Shown here: positions 39,601 to 49,302 of the stretch, in pieces
Layout: each line of letters starts with the position of its first letter
How positions within the stretch are numbered: position 1 is the first letter of the stretch
NCBI GenBank assembly: GCA_030141605.1
Contig: JAQGDQ010000026.1
Span: 250,001-310,000 of the forward strand
Direction: 5' to 3'
Source of the DNA: Tubiluchus corallicola
Lineage: Eukaryota > Priapulida > Priapulimorpha > Priapulimorphida > Tubiluchidae
DNA length: 60,000 nucleotides
Position numbers and translations under genes: made by a program
Notes under the pieces: model-generated
Seen by the model: only the letters and a program-made list of their open reading frames with translations
Told to the model about the DNA's origin: nothing
The model's database searches: none

Positions 39601-42600
39601 GATATGTAAGTACTCAGCACATCAACCAGTTTACATCATAATCTTCACCACAAAAGACAAAGCGCTGATAAAGATTTGTTGCCAAGAAAAAATGGGACTT
39701 AATCTTCTGGATTAAGAGTGTATCTGGAATTTCCTTAAAGTGAATGTGTACGATGATTGCACAAAGCCATTTTTGATACAAAGGAACTAAAGGCAAAAAC
39801 TACCGAGTGAGAAACTGGGTCAGCTGTAGGAAGAAATGCCTTCGTCTAGTTTGCAGTGAAAATGATGGACGCCTAAAGCAGTTCCCGTAAATCTTAATAA
39901 TAGTGACACAAACTTTTTTACCATTTGCTTTCTTGACTTAAAACTTCTATATCTTTGGACAAATCTAAGAGAATGATCTAAAATTTTTAGCGTTTATATA
40001 TAAATGCCTCTACCATCAATGTGACCCAAGTAGGCCTATAGCACTACTGTTCTAACAAATGAATAAAAACACAGAAAATGATTCACAGACATTTTACTGA
40101 GCTCAGCTGTTCCACCGGTTCAAACCAGTTTTTTTAACTTTCATTTTCTAAGCACTCTTTAATCATTATCCACGTGTCAACCTTTGACAACATTTCGAAA
40201 CTGCCTACATTTAATATGTCTAATTAACAAGCGGTCAGATTTTCCAGTCGCAAGTTATAATCTTGTTATATTTTGCAAAACTTGCCTCATTGTAATGAAT
40301 CACTGATTTTTTAGCAAGTTTAAATAATTTGTTGACACTAATTTTTGCCCATACAATGAAGGCATTCCAGACAGCTTGGTTGTCACACTGTTAAGAATGC
40401 CAACCAATTTATTTTAATTTACAGCCAAACAAATAGATCTGTTATTACAGAATATTGCAAAATTAGTTAGTTATTAGAACATTTACCGATACCAATTAGG
40501 TCTGGGAGCTCTGTTATCTTTAAGCAATCTTGATTTTTGACAACTTATGCACAACAAAGTTATTTAGCGATAAAAAATACTTTTTATTGTGTATCTGGTA
40601 TCATGTAGAGGTCGGGCTAAGAACAATTTTTGGTCTATAAAAAATTACGTACTTTCTGTTTCAGATCATAAAACCTTCAAATTTTAGTGTCCAAATCAAT
40701 TCTGCTTTTGCACCATTTAATATTAGATGAAAATTTTAGCATAATTCCTTTAAAATGATACCTTACTCTGTATACTGAAACTACACAATAATTTAAAAGT
40801 ATGTTTCATGCATCATATTAATATTCTAAAGGCAAATATGTTTTGTTTACAAAACCAAAAATTTATAGTCAGCACTGTATGCTTTAGTCCATATTACCTG
40901 GATGAGGGTCATAAATGATACAGGCTTTACTATAGTATTAAAACCAGATTAACGCCTAAACTTCAGAATTTAAAAACAAATTTAAATAACAGATGTGATC
41001 ACTTTTGGATAATTGTGGAAGCATATTTGACAAAAAATGTTTAAAAATGTAGTGCCAATTTAATGTTTTAATACTTGAAATATTTAAATTACTTATTAAA
41101 AATAGAATATACTCAGAGTATATATAAAATCTAATCAATGACAGTAACGCAATAATTACTTTTGGTACAATATTTGTATGACCATAATGGCTTAAAAATG
41201 ACCACAGTAACTGTAAGTATAGGCAAGGAAAATGCAAATATTATCTAAACTTTCAAGTTACTACGATGGTCGAACCTGAATTATAATGCTGCACATTTAA
41301 ATACCGTAAATACATACCACCAATGTGTATGTGTATCATAAATTCAACAATATGCCAATTTACAACAATAACAAGTGCACAATACGGATATTGCAGAAAT
41401 TAGCTAGCAACGCTTAATTAACTGTAAGCTAATTTGCAATGATGGCTGAATATTAATCTAATGTAGAAGTCGTATGGGTAGCTAACAACTTTACTGAGGT
41501 ACTCACACTGGTAGAGATAACGTTATACTAGCTTTGCAGTGTTGTAAATTCATGCATATAGTAGACCTATTTCAGGTATTCTATCAAGATTATATTGGAA
41601 GTAAAAATAGAGTACAAACGATTTAGAATTTTTTAGTATTAAATTTTCGACTATATTTTGATTTTAACTGGCAATTTTCAAAGTGGCGCAATTCGATTTT
41701 GATTTTGAAATCAACTTGAAAGACTTTTTCCAGTTATGTGACAAATTTCTTCATTTGGTCATTAGTGTATTTTCCTTTCGCTGCCAGCACAGTGTCAAAT
41801 TGCACACACCACTAGTATTACGATTTTTGGTACACCTGGGGTAGTATTCACACAAAAAATCTTTTACTATTTGCAACATTGTTTCAAACAGCGATTCGAC
41901 AGCACATTATTACTATTATTATTATTATTATTATTATTATTATCAGCACAAAATTGGAAAAAGCCTTTAACGTAAGTAGAAGTACGTGCACTTGCTTGCA
42001 CGAATGGAAAAAGTGATTTTTAATTGCAGGTCCCAATGTTTAGCAGGTTATTTTTCCAACTGATGTTTTGTTTAGATTTTCAGGAGGCACATATCGATTC
42101 ATTAGTTATGCAATAATGAGCAGTGCTGCCTTAAAGGGGGAATATCACCAAAATTAAGTTGAGCTTGAATAACTCACGATTATATTGCGAATACAAATAC
42201 GTACCTCATTCTTCACGAAAAATTCATGTTAAAGAATCCTTGGCAAAAGTTATGATAAAATTGTACACAAAACAAACATTTGACTAGGCGGACATTGAGC
42301 ATGTATCTGCGCATGCGCCTCTGGTGGTGAAATTGCCGTACTACAGATGAAACTTGGCAAAATGCCCAAGGGGAGAACAATTGTATGCAACACTTGTTTG
42401 AGTAGTTGTTTACATCGACAAACAGCGTTCAGCATACAGTACTTTTACGCAATTTATACCTAGTGATGGTATCACGGTAAAGATTAGCTTATTGTGAATT
42501 GAATGCGTGATTTGCTAGGTTTCGGTCTTAATTGTTCTTATTGAAACACAGTCGTGGAATGTGTTACACTAGGATTCAGCAATTAGACGGGATGCAGCAG

Positions 42601-43775
42601 TCAGACGTAAAGTATCGAAATACGAAGCCAAAATATAATAACTTTTAGTTTCCAATGAGCAACAGAAAATTATTGAAGCAATGAAAGTACAATCTAAAAA
42701 CCTGGATTCACTCGTACAACCTGTGTGATAATTTCAATTTCTTAGTTCTTGTTTAGAACACGATGAACTCTAGTGTTAAAAATATTGTGCTTACACTTTC
42801 GGAGAGATTCAGTCAGATGCAGTTTTTTGTAGTGTCTTTTTTGTTTCATTTTAAGCCCAAGTGCATAGTTTATCGATGCAGTTTAGTCATCTCTAGATTT
42901 ATATCCATTTCAATAGAAAAAAAAACAATTACATTATGTAATGCAATAAATAATTATTTTGTCATCGAACCACATTATATCATTAGTTTTTTATTTTGTA
43001 AAAGTGGATAATAATTATATTAATAATAAATGTATTATTATCATTAATTTTTATTTCAGTCCAACTGACCACAAGAATTTTATCTAATCCTAATATTTTA
43101 ATAATAGTGCTGTGTAAAAATAAACACAACATGATGTTATCATGTAAAAACAAAAGCTAATGAACAACGGACAAAGTTCTGTTGGTATTAAAAGTCTTAC
43201 TGATTTAAATAACTGAAAAACGACAAAGTTAAAAATGTTCATATATGTTTAACCAATAAGTCTACAGCTAATATGTTACAGCATATTATAGTTATGCTTC
43301 AGTGAGTTTCTCTGTGTTTACAAATTCATTAATTCTTCTAGCAGAATGAAGTTACTATATCAGATTTGTACATGTGCGAAATACTGTTCTTACATCTTTG
43401 GACAGAAACTAAGTGAAACGTGAAGTGTCAGTTTAACAATGTAATGTTACTGTACAGCTATTACTGCCTCTAATATGAATATGAGAAGTTGCTACACAAC
43501 GCTGTTTAGCGGGATGGGCATTCGTTACCGTACTCATGTCATAGGTATAGCCAATACTACTTTTTTTTACTAGGTACCTTGCATAATAGGCGATACGATA
43601 AGTTCAGAAAAGCGCTTAATAAGCTACATGAGCCCGAAAACTCAATCGAAAAATAACAAAAGCAAATATCTTACCCATATATTATAGCAACTACGTGAAT
43701 AAGCCAAACGAATATCCATCCAGCAAAGAAAAGTGCAGCAATTGAATTTATCACATACTCTCTCGTTGACGCCAT
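18435..43775 (-). CDS. UGCG: Ceramide glucosyltransferase (UDP-glucose ceramide glucosyltransferase)
   Basis: Transfers glucose from UDP-glucose to ceramide on the cytosolic face of the Golgi, the first step of glucosylceramide-based glycosphingolipid synthesis (family GT21). Model: complement(join(18435..18608, 19425..19614, 20564..20650, 21488..21666, 22289..22425, 22716..22817, 30533..30635, 33960..34083, 43675..43775)), 1197 nt, 398 residues (human 394); all phases agree. Residues about 10-33 form the N-terminal signal-anchor. Catalytic and binding residues align with the human enzyme: D84 (HDECD), D139 (SDSG), D239 (AEDYF), the (R/Q)xxRW motif as R275-R278-W279, H196 (GAHAR) and C210 (NCTTGMS). 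Two or more hydrophobic segments follow in exons 8 and 9. The C-terminus carries VSWRTG and GGKAEE. Intact, with no frame break. Introns 1-3 are very long and rich in repeats. Confidence 0.98.
19237..19375. mobile_element. MITE family M1, copy in UGCG intron 8
   Basis: The left end TAAGTGGCATTTAC and a right end related to GATGCTAGGCAAATGCCACTTA (here GATGTCTGGTGAGTGCTGC) enclose ATGCATTATGCATTATT and CTGCAGCTATT. It is the most diverged of three copies and the shortest. Its right end is about 50 bp from the exon 8 splice donor. Confidence 0.7.
19425..19614 (-). CDS. UGCG: UGCG exon 8
   Basis: 190 nt after TTACAG. Its first base completes Arg and its first full codon is the Trp of the RxxRW motif (TKLRINM follows). 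It encodes [10 protein letters not shown] and a long hydrophobic stretch, probably a membrane hairpin, ending CAG before GTAAAG. Confidence 0.97.
20564..20650 (-). CDS. UGCG: UGCG exon 7
   Basis: 87 nt after TTTTTTAG, found from the gap between exons 6 and 8. It encodes [16 protein letters not shown] and [11 protein letters not shown], the first part of the (R/Q)xxRW motif, and ends CG before GTAATA (phase 2). Confidence 0.93.
21106..21137. repeat. Perfect 13-bp inverted repeat
   Basis: GAAATATAAGGTA and TACCTTATATTTC separated by AAGCAA, in UGCG intron 6. A hairpin could form, but at this length and AT content chance is possible. Confidence 0.8.
21488..21666 (-). CDS. UGCG: UGCG exon 6
   Basis: 179 nt after CTGCAG. 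It encodes [11 protein letters not shown] (H196), [11 protein letters not shown] (C210), [16 protein letters not shown] (D239) and KAFLDR, ending phase 2 before GTATTG. Confidence 0.98.
22289..22425 (-). CDS. UGCG: UGCG exon 5
   Basis: 137 nt after TTACAG. It encodes [19 protein letters not shown] and [11 protein letters not shown], ending AAG before GTATAC (phase 0). Confidence 0.96.
22716..22817 (-). CDS. UGCG: UGCG exon 4
   Basis: 102 nt after GTTTCAG. It encodes [16 protein letters not shown] and [11 protein letters not shown], with the second conserved aspartate, ending CGAA before GTGAGT (phase 1). Confidence 0.97.
23257..23409 (+). pseudogene. Orphan exon-like open frame, possible membrane-protein exon
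   Basis: 153 nt (51 codons, phase 0 to 0), open throughout and bounded by TTATAG and GTAAGT, good splice sites. It lies on the strand opposite UGCG. The translation has [19 protein letters not shown] followed by a charged segment, which looks like one transmembrane helix with a basic edge. The S-x-G-x-x-x-A-Y spacing is reminiscent of a helix in cationic amino-acid transporters (SLC7A1-4), but one helix is weak evidence. No partner exon was found nearby, so it may be a relic, a nested gene exon or chance. Confidence 0.25.
25475..25575 (-). repeat. tRNA-derived SINE relic, family A, minus-strand copy
   Basis: On the minus strand, GCGCCTCTGTAGTGTAATAG (A-box side) is followed by a B box GGTTCGAGTCC (plus-strand 25495-25505) and then CAGTACAATAAAAATTTTC. 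The head is the best preserved of the family A copies. The SINE body after the head is short or unrecognised. Confidence 0.65.
26312..26581 (-). CDS. Unidentified 89-codon open frame, possibly a nested gene or last exon
   Basis: ATG to TAA with balanced codon use and higher GC than the flanking intron sequence, which suggests a real coding past or present. The protein is basic in its middle (RIRKFIRKF) and amphipathic and acidic towards the end ([13 protein letters not shown]). No domain is recognised. It is in the same orientation as UGCG and inside its intron 3. A TATACTAG acceptor-like site near its start means it could be a terminal exon rather than a complete gene. Confidence 0.3.
   Translation of the reverse strand: MKHYTRRAVILNSQVLKSFLPPQPEQVLTSIVIRIRKFIRKFISHQKIRFLYMKENTDDLIDSAHYWRAVRNNIRASAESLSEAMRYFN
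28745..28965. mobile_element. MITE family M1, copy b
   Basis: The right end GATGCTAGGCAAATGCCACT is the best preserved of the family; the left end is degraded (ATGCCACCGTTAGCATCC). The interior shares AATAGCTGCAGAAAAAATAACGC and the AAACCGATTTTTTCTATTCCGCACC-type block with copy c. No transposase is present. Confidence 0.82.
29099..29127 (+). repeat. (TACC/TACT)n short repeat
   Basis: About seven tetranucleotide units of CTAC/TTAC type. Similar TTAC runs end the LINE at about 15410, so this could be the tail of a lost LINE copy. Confidence 0.7.
30533..30635 (-). CDS. UGCG: UGCG exon 3
   Basis: 103 nt after TTTCAG. It encodes [12 protein letters not shown], with the first conserved aspartate, and KYPNVDAR, ending ATAG before GTAAGA (phase 1). 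Confidence 0.97.
30636..33959 (-). other. UGCG intron 2 (3.3 kb)
   Basis: AT-rich. Apart from the telomere-like inverted-repeat element at 33201-33365 nothing is recognised. Confidence 0.6.
33201..33365. mobile_element. Inverted-repeat element enclosing a telomere-like TTAGGG block
   Basis: AGTTTACAATTCCCAACACA at 33201-33220 is matched in inverted orientation by 33346-33365 with one mismatch in 20. CACGGA-containing flanks suggest that the arms extend further outwards. Between them, 33243-33338 is a degenerate array of TTAGGG-like hexamers with variants (TAAGGG, TTATGG, AGTTAAGG). The layout looks like a small fold-back element or MITE carrying a minisatellite. Its family is unknown. Confidence 0.7.
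33960..34083 (-). CDS. UGCG: UGCG exon 2
   Basis: 124 nt after GCACAG. It encodes [15 protein letters not shown] and LETFF, the conserved start of the GT2-like fold, and ends CCATTG before GTAGGC (phase 0). Confidence 0.95.
34328..34502. mobile_element. MITE family M1, copy c
   Basis: Left end AGTGGCATTTACCTAGCATC and right end GATGCTAGGCAAACACAATTT form near-matching terminal inverted repeats. It shares the AATAGCTGCAGAAAAAATAACGC core with copy b. About 175 bp, non-coding. It lies about 245 bp from UGCG exon 2. Confidence 0.85.
34983..35430 (+). repeat. Tandem array, about 87-bp period, five copies
   Basis: The marker TCTGTGTCAG starts units at about 34990, 35077, 35164 and 35273, with a variant near 35358. 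Spacings are about 87, 87, 109 and 85. The 109-bp unit contains an internal duplication of CAAGCAGAACAAAATTATAA. Each unit carries an AGATCTA(T/C)TGA(A/G) word. Because 87 is a multiple of 3, a frame at 35051-35317 stays open with 29-residue repeats ([11 protein letters not shown]). I see no evidence that it is translated. Confidence 0.92.
37235..37345 (+). repeat. tRNA-derived SINE relic, family A, third copy
   Basis: The block AGCTGCCTGGAACAAAAGGC, then CTGGATTCGAGTCTTGGTACAGT, aligns with the minus-strand copy at 25475-25575 (GCTGCCTGAAAGACAATC, GGGTTCGAGTCCCAGTACAAT). The B box has one substitution. The A-box side is poorly preserved. Confidence 0.6.
41906..41943 (+). repeat. (ATT)n microsatellite
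   Basis: About twelve ATT units with one C interruption, in UGCG intron 1. Confidence 0.95.
43675..43775 (-). CDS. UGCG: UGCG exon 1 (coding part)
   Basis: 101 nt from ATG to TATGG before GTAAGA. It encodes the whole N-terminal transmembrane anchor (hydrophobic stretch with [12 protein letters not shown], matching the human LWLMHFMAIIY segment). Confidence 0.94.
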
Positions 43776-43984
43776 ACTTGAAGCCGGTTAACTAGCGTTA
43801 TGTAGTGAGGTACCGCCTCTTTTCTGGCGTAGTCAAGGAAAATTAACGTAAACTGTCCTGTCACTCTACACTCTGCCTCAGGAGACCCGGCAGGATTTCC
43901 GGCAACAGGAGTGAAAATTTAACATCAACGCGCAGCACACTAATAATTAGAACACGGACTCTAAGTGACAATGTCAGAAAGTAA
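43776..43984 (-). promoter_or_regulatory. UGCG upstream region
   Basis: About 200 bp of visibly higher GC and CpG content (GCCGG, ACCGCC, CCCGGC) before the nearest LINE debris, as expected for the 5' UTR and core promoter of a housekeeping gene. No TATA box was seen. Confidence 0.5.
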
Positions 43985-44830
43985 GGACATTGAAATAATT
44001 AATTTTTTTGGCAGCAGTAGTCTTGCAGCAACAAACTTGGGGTTTTGGGGACAGCATAATAAAAGGTGTTCCTCAGGGATCAATCCTGGGAACCCACCCT
44101 GTTTAACGTATTTCTAAACAATCTACTGTTATTTGCAGAAAACAGCACTTTAGCCAACTTTGCAGATGATAATACACTCATTGAAAGAGCAGGAAACCAA
44201 CAACAAGTAGAAAATCACATTATAAACTGTGGTGAAATATCTCGCAAGTGCTTTTGTTTACAGTCAAATGAAAGCTGACCCTAGCTAAAACAAATCAAAA
44301 TCAATCGAATACTCATTTGACTTTTAATAATGAATGCATAAGTCAAGAAAACATGGTCAAATTGCTAGGATTTAAACTAGATAAAAATTTAAGTTTTAAA
44401 GAGCAGGTATTTGCAGAAAGGCTGGAAGGCAGACCAACGCCTTTTGCAGGACATCCCATAGCTTGAATGCTAAAGCTAAGCATACAGTTAGCATAAATGA
44501 AACCAAAGTTTCATTCATGCCAACTTCATGTCCTGCCCTCTTGTCTGGTTTGGTCATTCTGTGATGCAAATACAATTGCTAGACAATTGTTAAAAGAAGT
44601 TTACAAATGAGGGCATCATAAGAACCCTCAGTACATAAATGGAATGCTTGAAACGCGAAACTCAAACTACGTACTCACTGGAAGGAGACCTGATATCCTA
44701 AAGACTCCAACTCCTATACCAAAACGGTTTGCACTCATTTCAGTGTAAAATATCAAAAGCCTGGAATGGTTTAAAAAATGATGCAAGGATTTCTTCCACA
44801 CTTAATATATTTGTAAATAAGGTAATAAGA
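43985..44830 (+). pseudogene. Decayed Jockey/CR1-like LINE reverse transcriptase fragment
   Basis: The frame at 44066-44278 and its surroundings give motif B (KGVPQGSILG), then NVFLNN and motif C NFADDNTLIE. Downstream, in shifted frames, come ECISQENMVKLLGF and LDKNLSFKEQV, then a C-terminal region with AWNGLKNDA near 44760. Multiple frameshifts and stops make it non-functional. It is a different family from the LINE at 13 kb because the FADD region and flanks differ. Confidence 0.85.
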
Positions 44831-45362
44831 AATGAATGATTTTATTTTTGCCTTTCTTGTGTGGGTATGAAATGTTTTATTTGTTCCAATGAGAAATTCA
44901 GTAAATTTACTTCTGAAATTCCGCAGTTTTACTTGTAGTAATACTGTAGTTCAAAACTCGTTCCAGTAAGTAATTCTATCATTTTTGCCTGTTTTTATCA
45001 TCGTTTGTTTTAATTATATGTCACTTGTGCCTGATTAAAATGAATGACCAGTTTTAGACTTAGCTCAGTATATTAACTCACGTCATGTCAGAGGACGTGT
45101 GACTCCAGAAAATTATTCAAATCAATATGAAAACCACCGGACCTATCCATTATACTTTAAACTTTAACTTTCCCCTATAACTTGCTGTCCGAAGCATGTG
45201 TCATGAATGCACTTAGCCAGTGTTGTCCGGCAGGTCGGAACTTTGAATTTTCCATGCAAGTTTTCTTCTCAGTGTTTTCCACATGTTCTGATGGTCTTCT
45301 TTAAAAGTATTAAGAGTGGCCTTGTGCCACCCTTGAGCAATTTGAGATATTGGACCAAAAGT
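44831..45362. other. Intergenic, nothing recognised
   Basis: AT-rich sequence between LINE debris and the hairpin. It may include the 3' end of the LINE. Confidence 0.4.
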
Positions 45363-45453
45363 ATTACACTAGTGAACTATGTACTATAATAAGACAAAGC
45401 TGCCTTGATCATGCATGTTTGGCTTATTATAGTACATACTTCACTAGTATAAT
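45363..45453. repeat. Long hairpin, about 33-bp arms
   Basis: The left arm 45363-45395 (ATTACACTAGTGAACTATGT...) pairs with 45421-45453, with about three mismatches. The loop is about 25 nt and contains GCCTTGATCATGCATG. The whole is about 91 nt. Such a fold could be a miRNA-like precursor or a very short fold-back transposon; sequence alone does not decide. Confidence 0.8.
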
Positions 45454-47459
45454 ATATATATAGGCTGCACTGTTAATAGCCAAGTGCGTCTGGTGCAAAA
45501 AATTAAAGCTATGAGTGCAGTAGGGGTACATAAAAAAGACACAAGCAATAAAGTAGAAAATGATATTTGCTACAGCAAATACTCCTACCTAAAAAAACTA
45601 AAGCACGCTTTTACAAATACAATCTCACATAAAATAATACATATTGTAGAGCTAATATACACACTTATCTTGACATAGACACAAAACCATCTCACGGTAC
45701 AATTAAGCATTCGAACAGTACAATAATTTGTGTTTATATGTAAAGCAATAGGCCATATATCTATATACATACATAGCTTCAAACTAACGTTACAGATACA
45801 GTATTACAAAGACGTTCAAATACTATAGTAACACAACCACTGAATATACACAACTTTGAGTACGTAACTTGAAGGACATTAAAACAAATAAAAAACGATT
45901 GGCGTGGGCAATGATGCAAAAGGTGATAAAGCGAAACAGTATAATCAGTCTATGTCATCTGAAAGAATAATGTTCATACAGGGTAGTTTTATGGCCCATT
46001 GAACTTTTTTTGCTCGTACTTTTCAGCCTGTCCTTTGTTTTAATTCAGTTGTGTAATTTATTTCTTCTACTAAGACTACCTGGCCAGTGGCCAGTTATTT
46101 CCAGCTTACCTCTTGATGTCGGAATTGGTGATAATTTATAGGAAGAACTTCACTGATGTTTGCGTTATTGTTGAATTTCTGTAGCTCTTAAATAAGCTAA
46201 ATCAATATCACATAATTTGCTTAATCCCACTAATATTGGACTTCTTCAACAATGCCATGAGTATCGTCTCGTAGACCTGTGCGACAACATGTTTTCAAAA
46301 TACTGTTGTACTGCAATACCTACGTTACTGAATTGACTTACACTCAATAAAAAAAGTAAAATTAAGTTTCCCATTTACACCATTAACTATGCTGAAGATG
46401 TTGTTGCGGAGCTAGAAGATTTAGACAAACTGCTGGTTTTTTGCTTGTTTGTTCTTGCTTGTCTATAACAGCTGCAGTTATTCTGACTTTGGCTTCTATC
46501 TTTTATGTGCCCTGAAGTATAGGCCTATCTGTCACCGTGCCTCGATCATAACTGAAATTTTCTTCTTTTAATAATCTTCTTCTTCGCAGCAAACACAATG
46601 ACTCAGTGTTTATCTCTTTCTCTGTTCTTCTCTTTCAATCATGCAAGCATCATCATAATGAAAATAAGTTTTATTAAATAACCTACCCATAATGCCATGA
46701 TACCGTTTTTGCTACCTATGTTGTCAAGTAGAGATTTATAGGTGTCATAGACACCAAGCTAAGATAAGCAGATTAGCTAAAATTGTATAGTTTTTATTAT
46801 TATGGTTTTCCCAAACCACATGAAGGAATGTCTAAACTACTAGCTGTTTTTAAACTACACCAGTTATAATTTTGCGAAACAATGCGCTTCAACTTAATGC
46901 AGCAATATACATTAAATTATTACCAAAACTAATAATTACTGTGCCCATGTAATGCCAAATTTTGAATTATTCATGTCAAAAACTAGCTACCAATTTAATT
47001 CTGCGTCAATGCCAGTTTCATTTGCCTAATCATAATAGTTTTTGTATGTCCCAGCACATACTTTTCCATTGTAACTCTTTCTGTCCAAAATCTCAAATGC
47101 TGAAGGCTGACAACGGGTTACTCTTAATATTCTTAAAAGAGACTATCAGAGCGTGAGAAAACAGTAGAGAAAAAAACTTACACGGAAATTACAAAACATG
47201 GCCTTTGGCTGCCGACTTAGTGCGCCTGGTTCGATGGGATTTTTCAAACGTGAAAATGCAGCATGGTGATATTGAAGTGAAAGTGTATAAAAGCAAAATG
47301 GCATTTATGTAAGGGTTTTAACAACGTCTTAACATCTAAAATTCTAAGTGTGTTTCCTATTCATGGAAGTGGAAGAATGATTTGGTTAGTCTGATTCATA
47401 AAAATGTGATGTTGAAAAGGCTGACATTTATAGACCATAGCAATAATATCACTATCATA
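45454..47459. other. Intergenic, nothing recognised
   Basis: AT-rich with only short unrelated frames (45484-45678 +, 45585-45782 -, 46962-47156 +). No family was recognised. Confidence 0.45.
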
Positions 47460-49302
47460 AGCAAGGATTGTAAAAGATAGGGTAGTGAACGCGAAAGTAG
47501 ACGGGAATATGAGGCCTGATGTGCAAAACAGGTTTCGTGCGGATAATTATTAGAAGATAATTAGGTCATAATTACTTTAGTTAGGAAAAGACCTAAAGCT
47601 AAAAACAGAAAACTATGAGCGGTCCTACTACTAGATCTGGAGAAAGTATATGATAGAGTTAACAAAACTGTGGGAGAGGTTAGGTGTAGTAAAAAACCTT
47701 CATTGAATTTTGGAAGGAATTGTGTTCAGAATCTGAAATTGGTAAATTGTCATGGAGAGGAACAAAAATAAAGTGTAAAAAGACTAAACTTACAGCATTC
47801 ATCAAACAAGGTGATCCAACTTCGTCAATATTTTTTCCTTTGTATATGCTTGTTTTTTTTTGTAAAAGTGAAACATTGATTTTTATTTTGGCTCAATATT
47901 GAATTTATTTAGCACGATTTGAAAAATTTTAACGTTCATATCAAGCAGCGAATTGCATGAACACTTGATAAGGTAAAATAGTTTTACATACATGCGTGTA
48001 ATGCTATGATCTGATCTTTTGCTATGCTATGATCTAGATACGAGACACTAACAAAAAAGTAACATGCTATTAAAGTCAAAAATATATTGATTTTTAACTA
48101 CTAACATGATTTTATTATGTAATAGATGAATATGGGATGAATTTTAGTGCAACTCTAAGTGCATATTTCTATTGTTAGCAGGTGATGAGGTTTCTAGTGG
48201 TGGTGTAGGTGAGAAGTTTATGTTAAGTGGTTTTCACATGAAGAAGTCAGGTAAAGTAAAATGTTTAGGACTGCTACATAGAGAAAGCGAAAATGAAAAT
48301 AGTTGGAAAGAAAGGATTCCGGATTTGAGGAAGGCTATTCATGCATTAAAGATGATTAAAATATACGGCTATGTCCTCAAATTCAAGAAGAGAAGTGGGC
48401 AGAACTGGATGGAAGTCTGTAATTGTACCTAAGATAATGTTTGGTTGTGTTGGTAGAATATTTTATCAGAAAGAGGTAAACTTTTATGACAGTATGCAGG
48501 ATGATTTTGCAAGATGGGTATGGAAAACAAAAGGGTGTAGTGGAGCTGCTGTGAGAGGAAAGGTTGGTTTTTCATCATTTGAAGAGAGAGAAGCAAAAGC
48601 ACGGTTAAAGTACTTAAATAGAATTATATTTATGAGTAATGACAGATTGGTTAAATTGGTAATGTCCTTTGCTGTGTGTAGTATAGCTGTGTGTGCGTGG
48701 ATAAGGTCGAAGTGGGTTAGAAGAACAACTTTTTTTAACGGACAAATTAATTTAGAAGTGTTTTGGAAACATTTTGGTGCTAGGAGAACTTTCACAGGAT
48801 TTGCTGAAGAAAATAACTGAAGTAAATTTTAGCAAAAAAGGTTGGAATCAGTTCATTGAAAAAAAGGTGAGGGGGGAAAAAGGCTTACAACTATGGAAAG
48901 TTAAACTTGAATCATGTTCTACCACTGTTATATATTTGAACAATAGACCACGACCTTATTTTGAAAACTGGATGAACTATACATATAGCCCTGAGTTGCT
49001 GGTGAGAGCAAGAATTGGTGCATTGGAGTTTAATGGAAATCCTTTATTTAGATGGAAGATAGCTGAACGTGACAGACTTTGTAATTGTGGTTTGGACTGA
49101 TTTGGTGAATTTACATCATATTTTACTATACATGAAAATAAAAGAAGGATGGTTACTTAGGAAGGAGTTTCAGATGAGGATTGTGTGAGTTGGATGTTGT
49201 TCCAAAATATTGATTTTGTGTTTTTTTTTCATCTGAGTAGCACTTTTGACTGCACACTTTGGTACAAAAAGGTCTAGGCATTGAACTGAACTGAACTGAA
49301 CG
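47460..49302 (+). mobile_element. Second decayed LINE with TGAAC-repeat 3' end
   Basis: RT remnants are LLDLEKVYDRVN (motif A, near 47630) and AFIKQGDPTSSIFF with LYM (motif B, near 47800). An AT-rich break without motif C follows. C-terminal coding then runs in three frames (48172-48432, 48371-48820, 48774-49100) and ends in a zinc-knuckle-like CNCG. The 3' end is a short tandem TGAAC run at about 49278-49301, typical of LINEs that prime on short repeats. The QGDP-type motif B differs from the two other LINEs here. The 5' limit is uncertain. Confidence 0.8.

Larger units (their letters stand above)
34084..43674 (-). other. UGCG intron 1 (9.6 kb)
   Basis: Holds MITE M1 copy c, the 87-bp tandem array, a SINE relic and an (ATT)n tract. 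The low-complexity A/G-rich stretch at 37915-38180 gives long hydrophobic frames on the minus strand that are composition artefacts. No exon was recognised between exons 1 and 2, and the two join in phase. Confidence 0.65.

Noticed and set aside
42763-43011. 82-codon frame rich in Phe/Ile/Ser
   Set aside because: AT-rich intron sequence without splice logic or homology; chance.
47195-47240. tRNA-like GGTTCGAT near 47230
   Set aside because: The B box is broken (GGTTCGATGGG) and no A box is spaced correctly.
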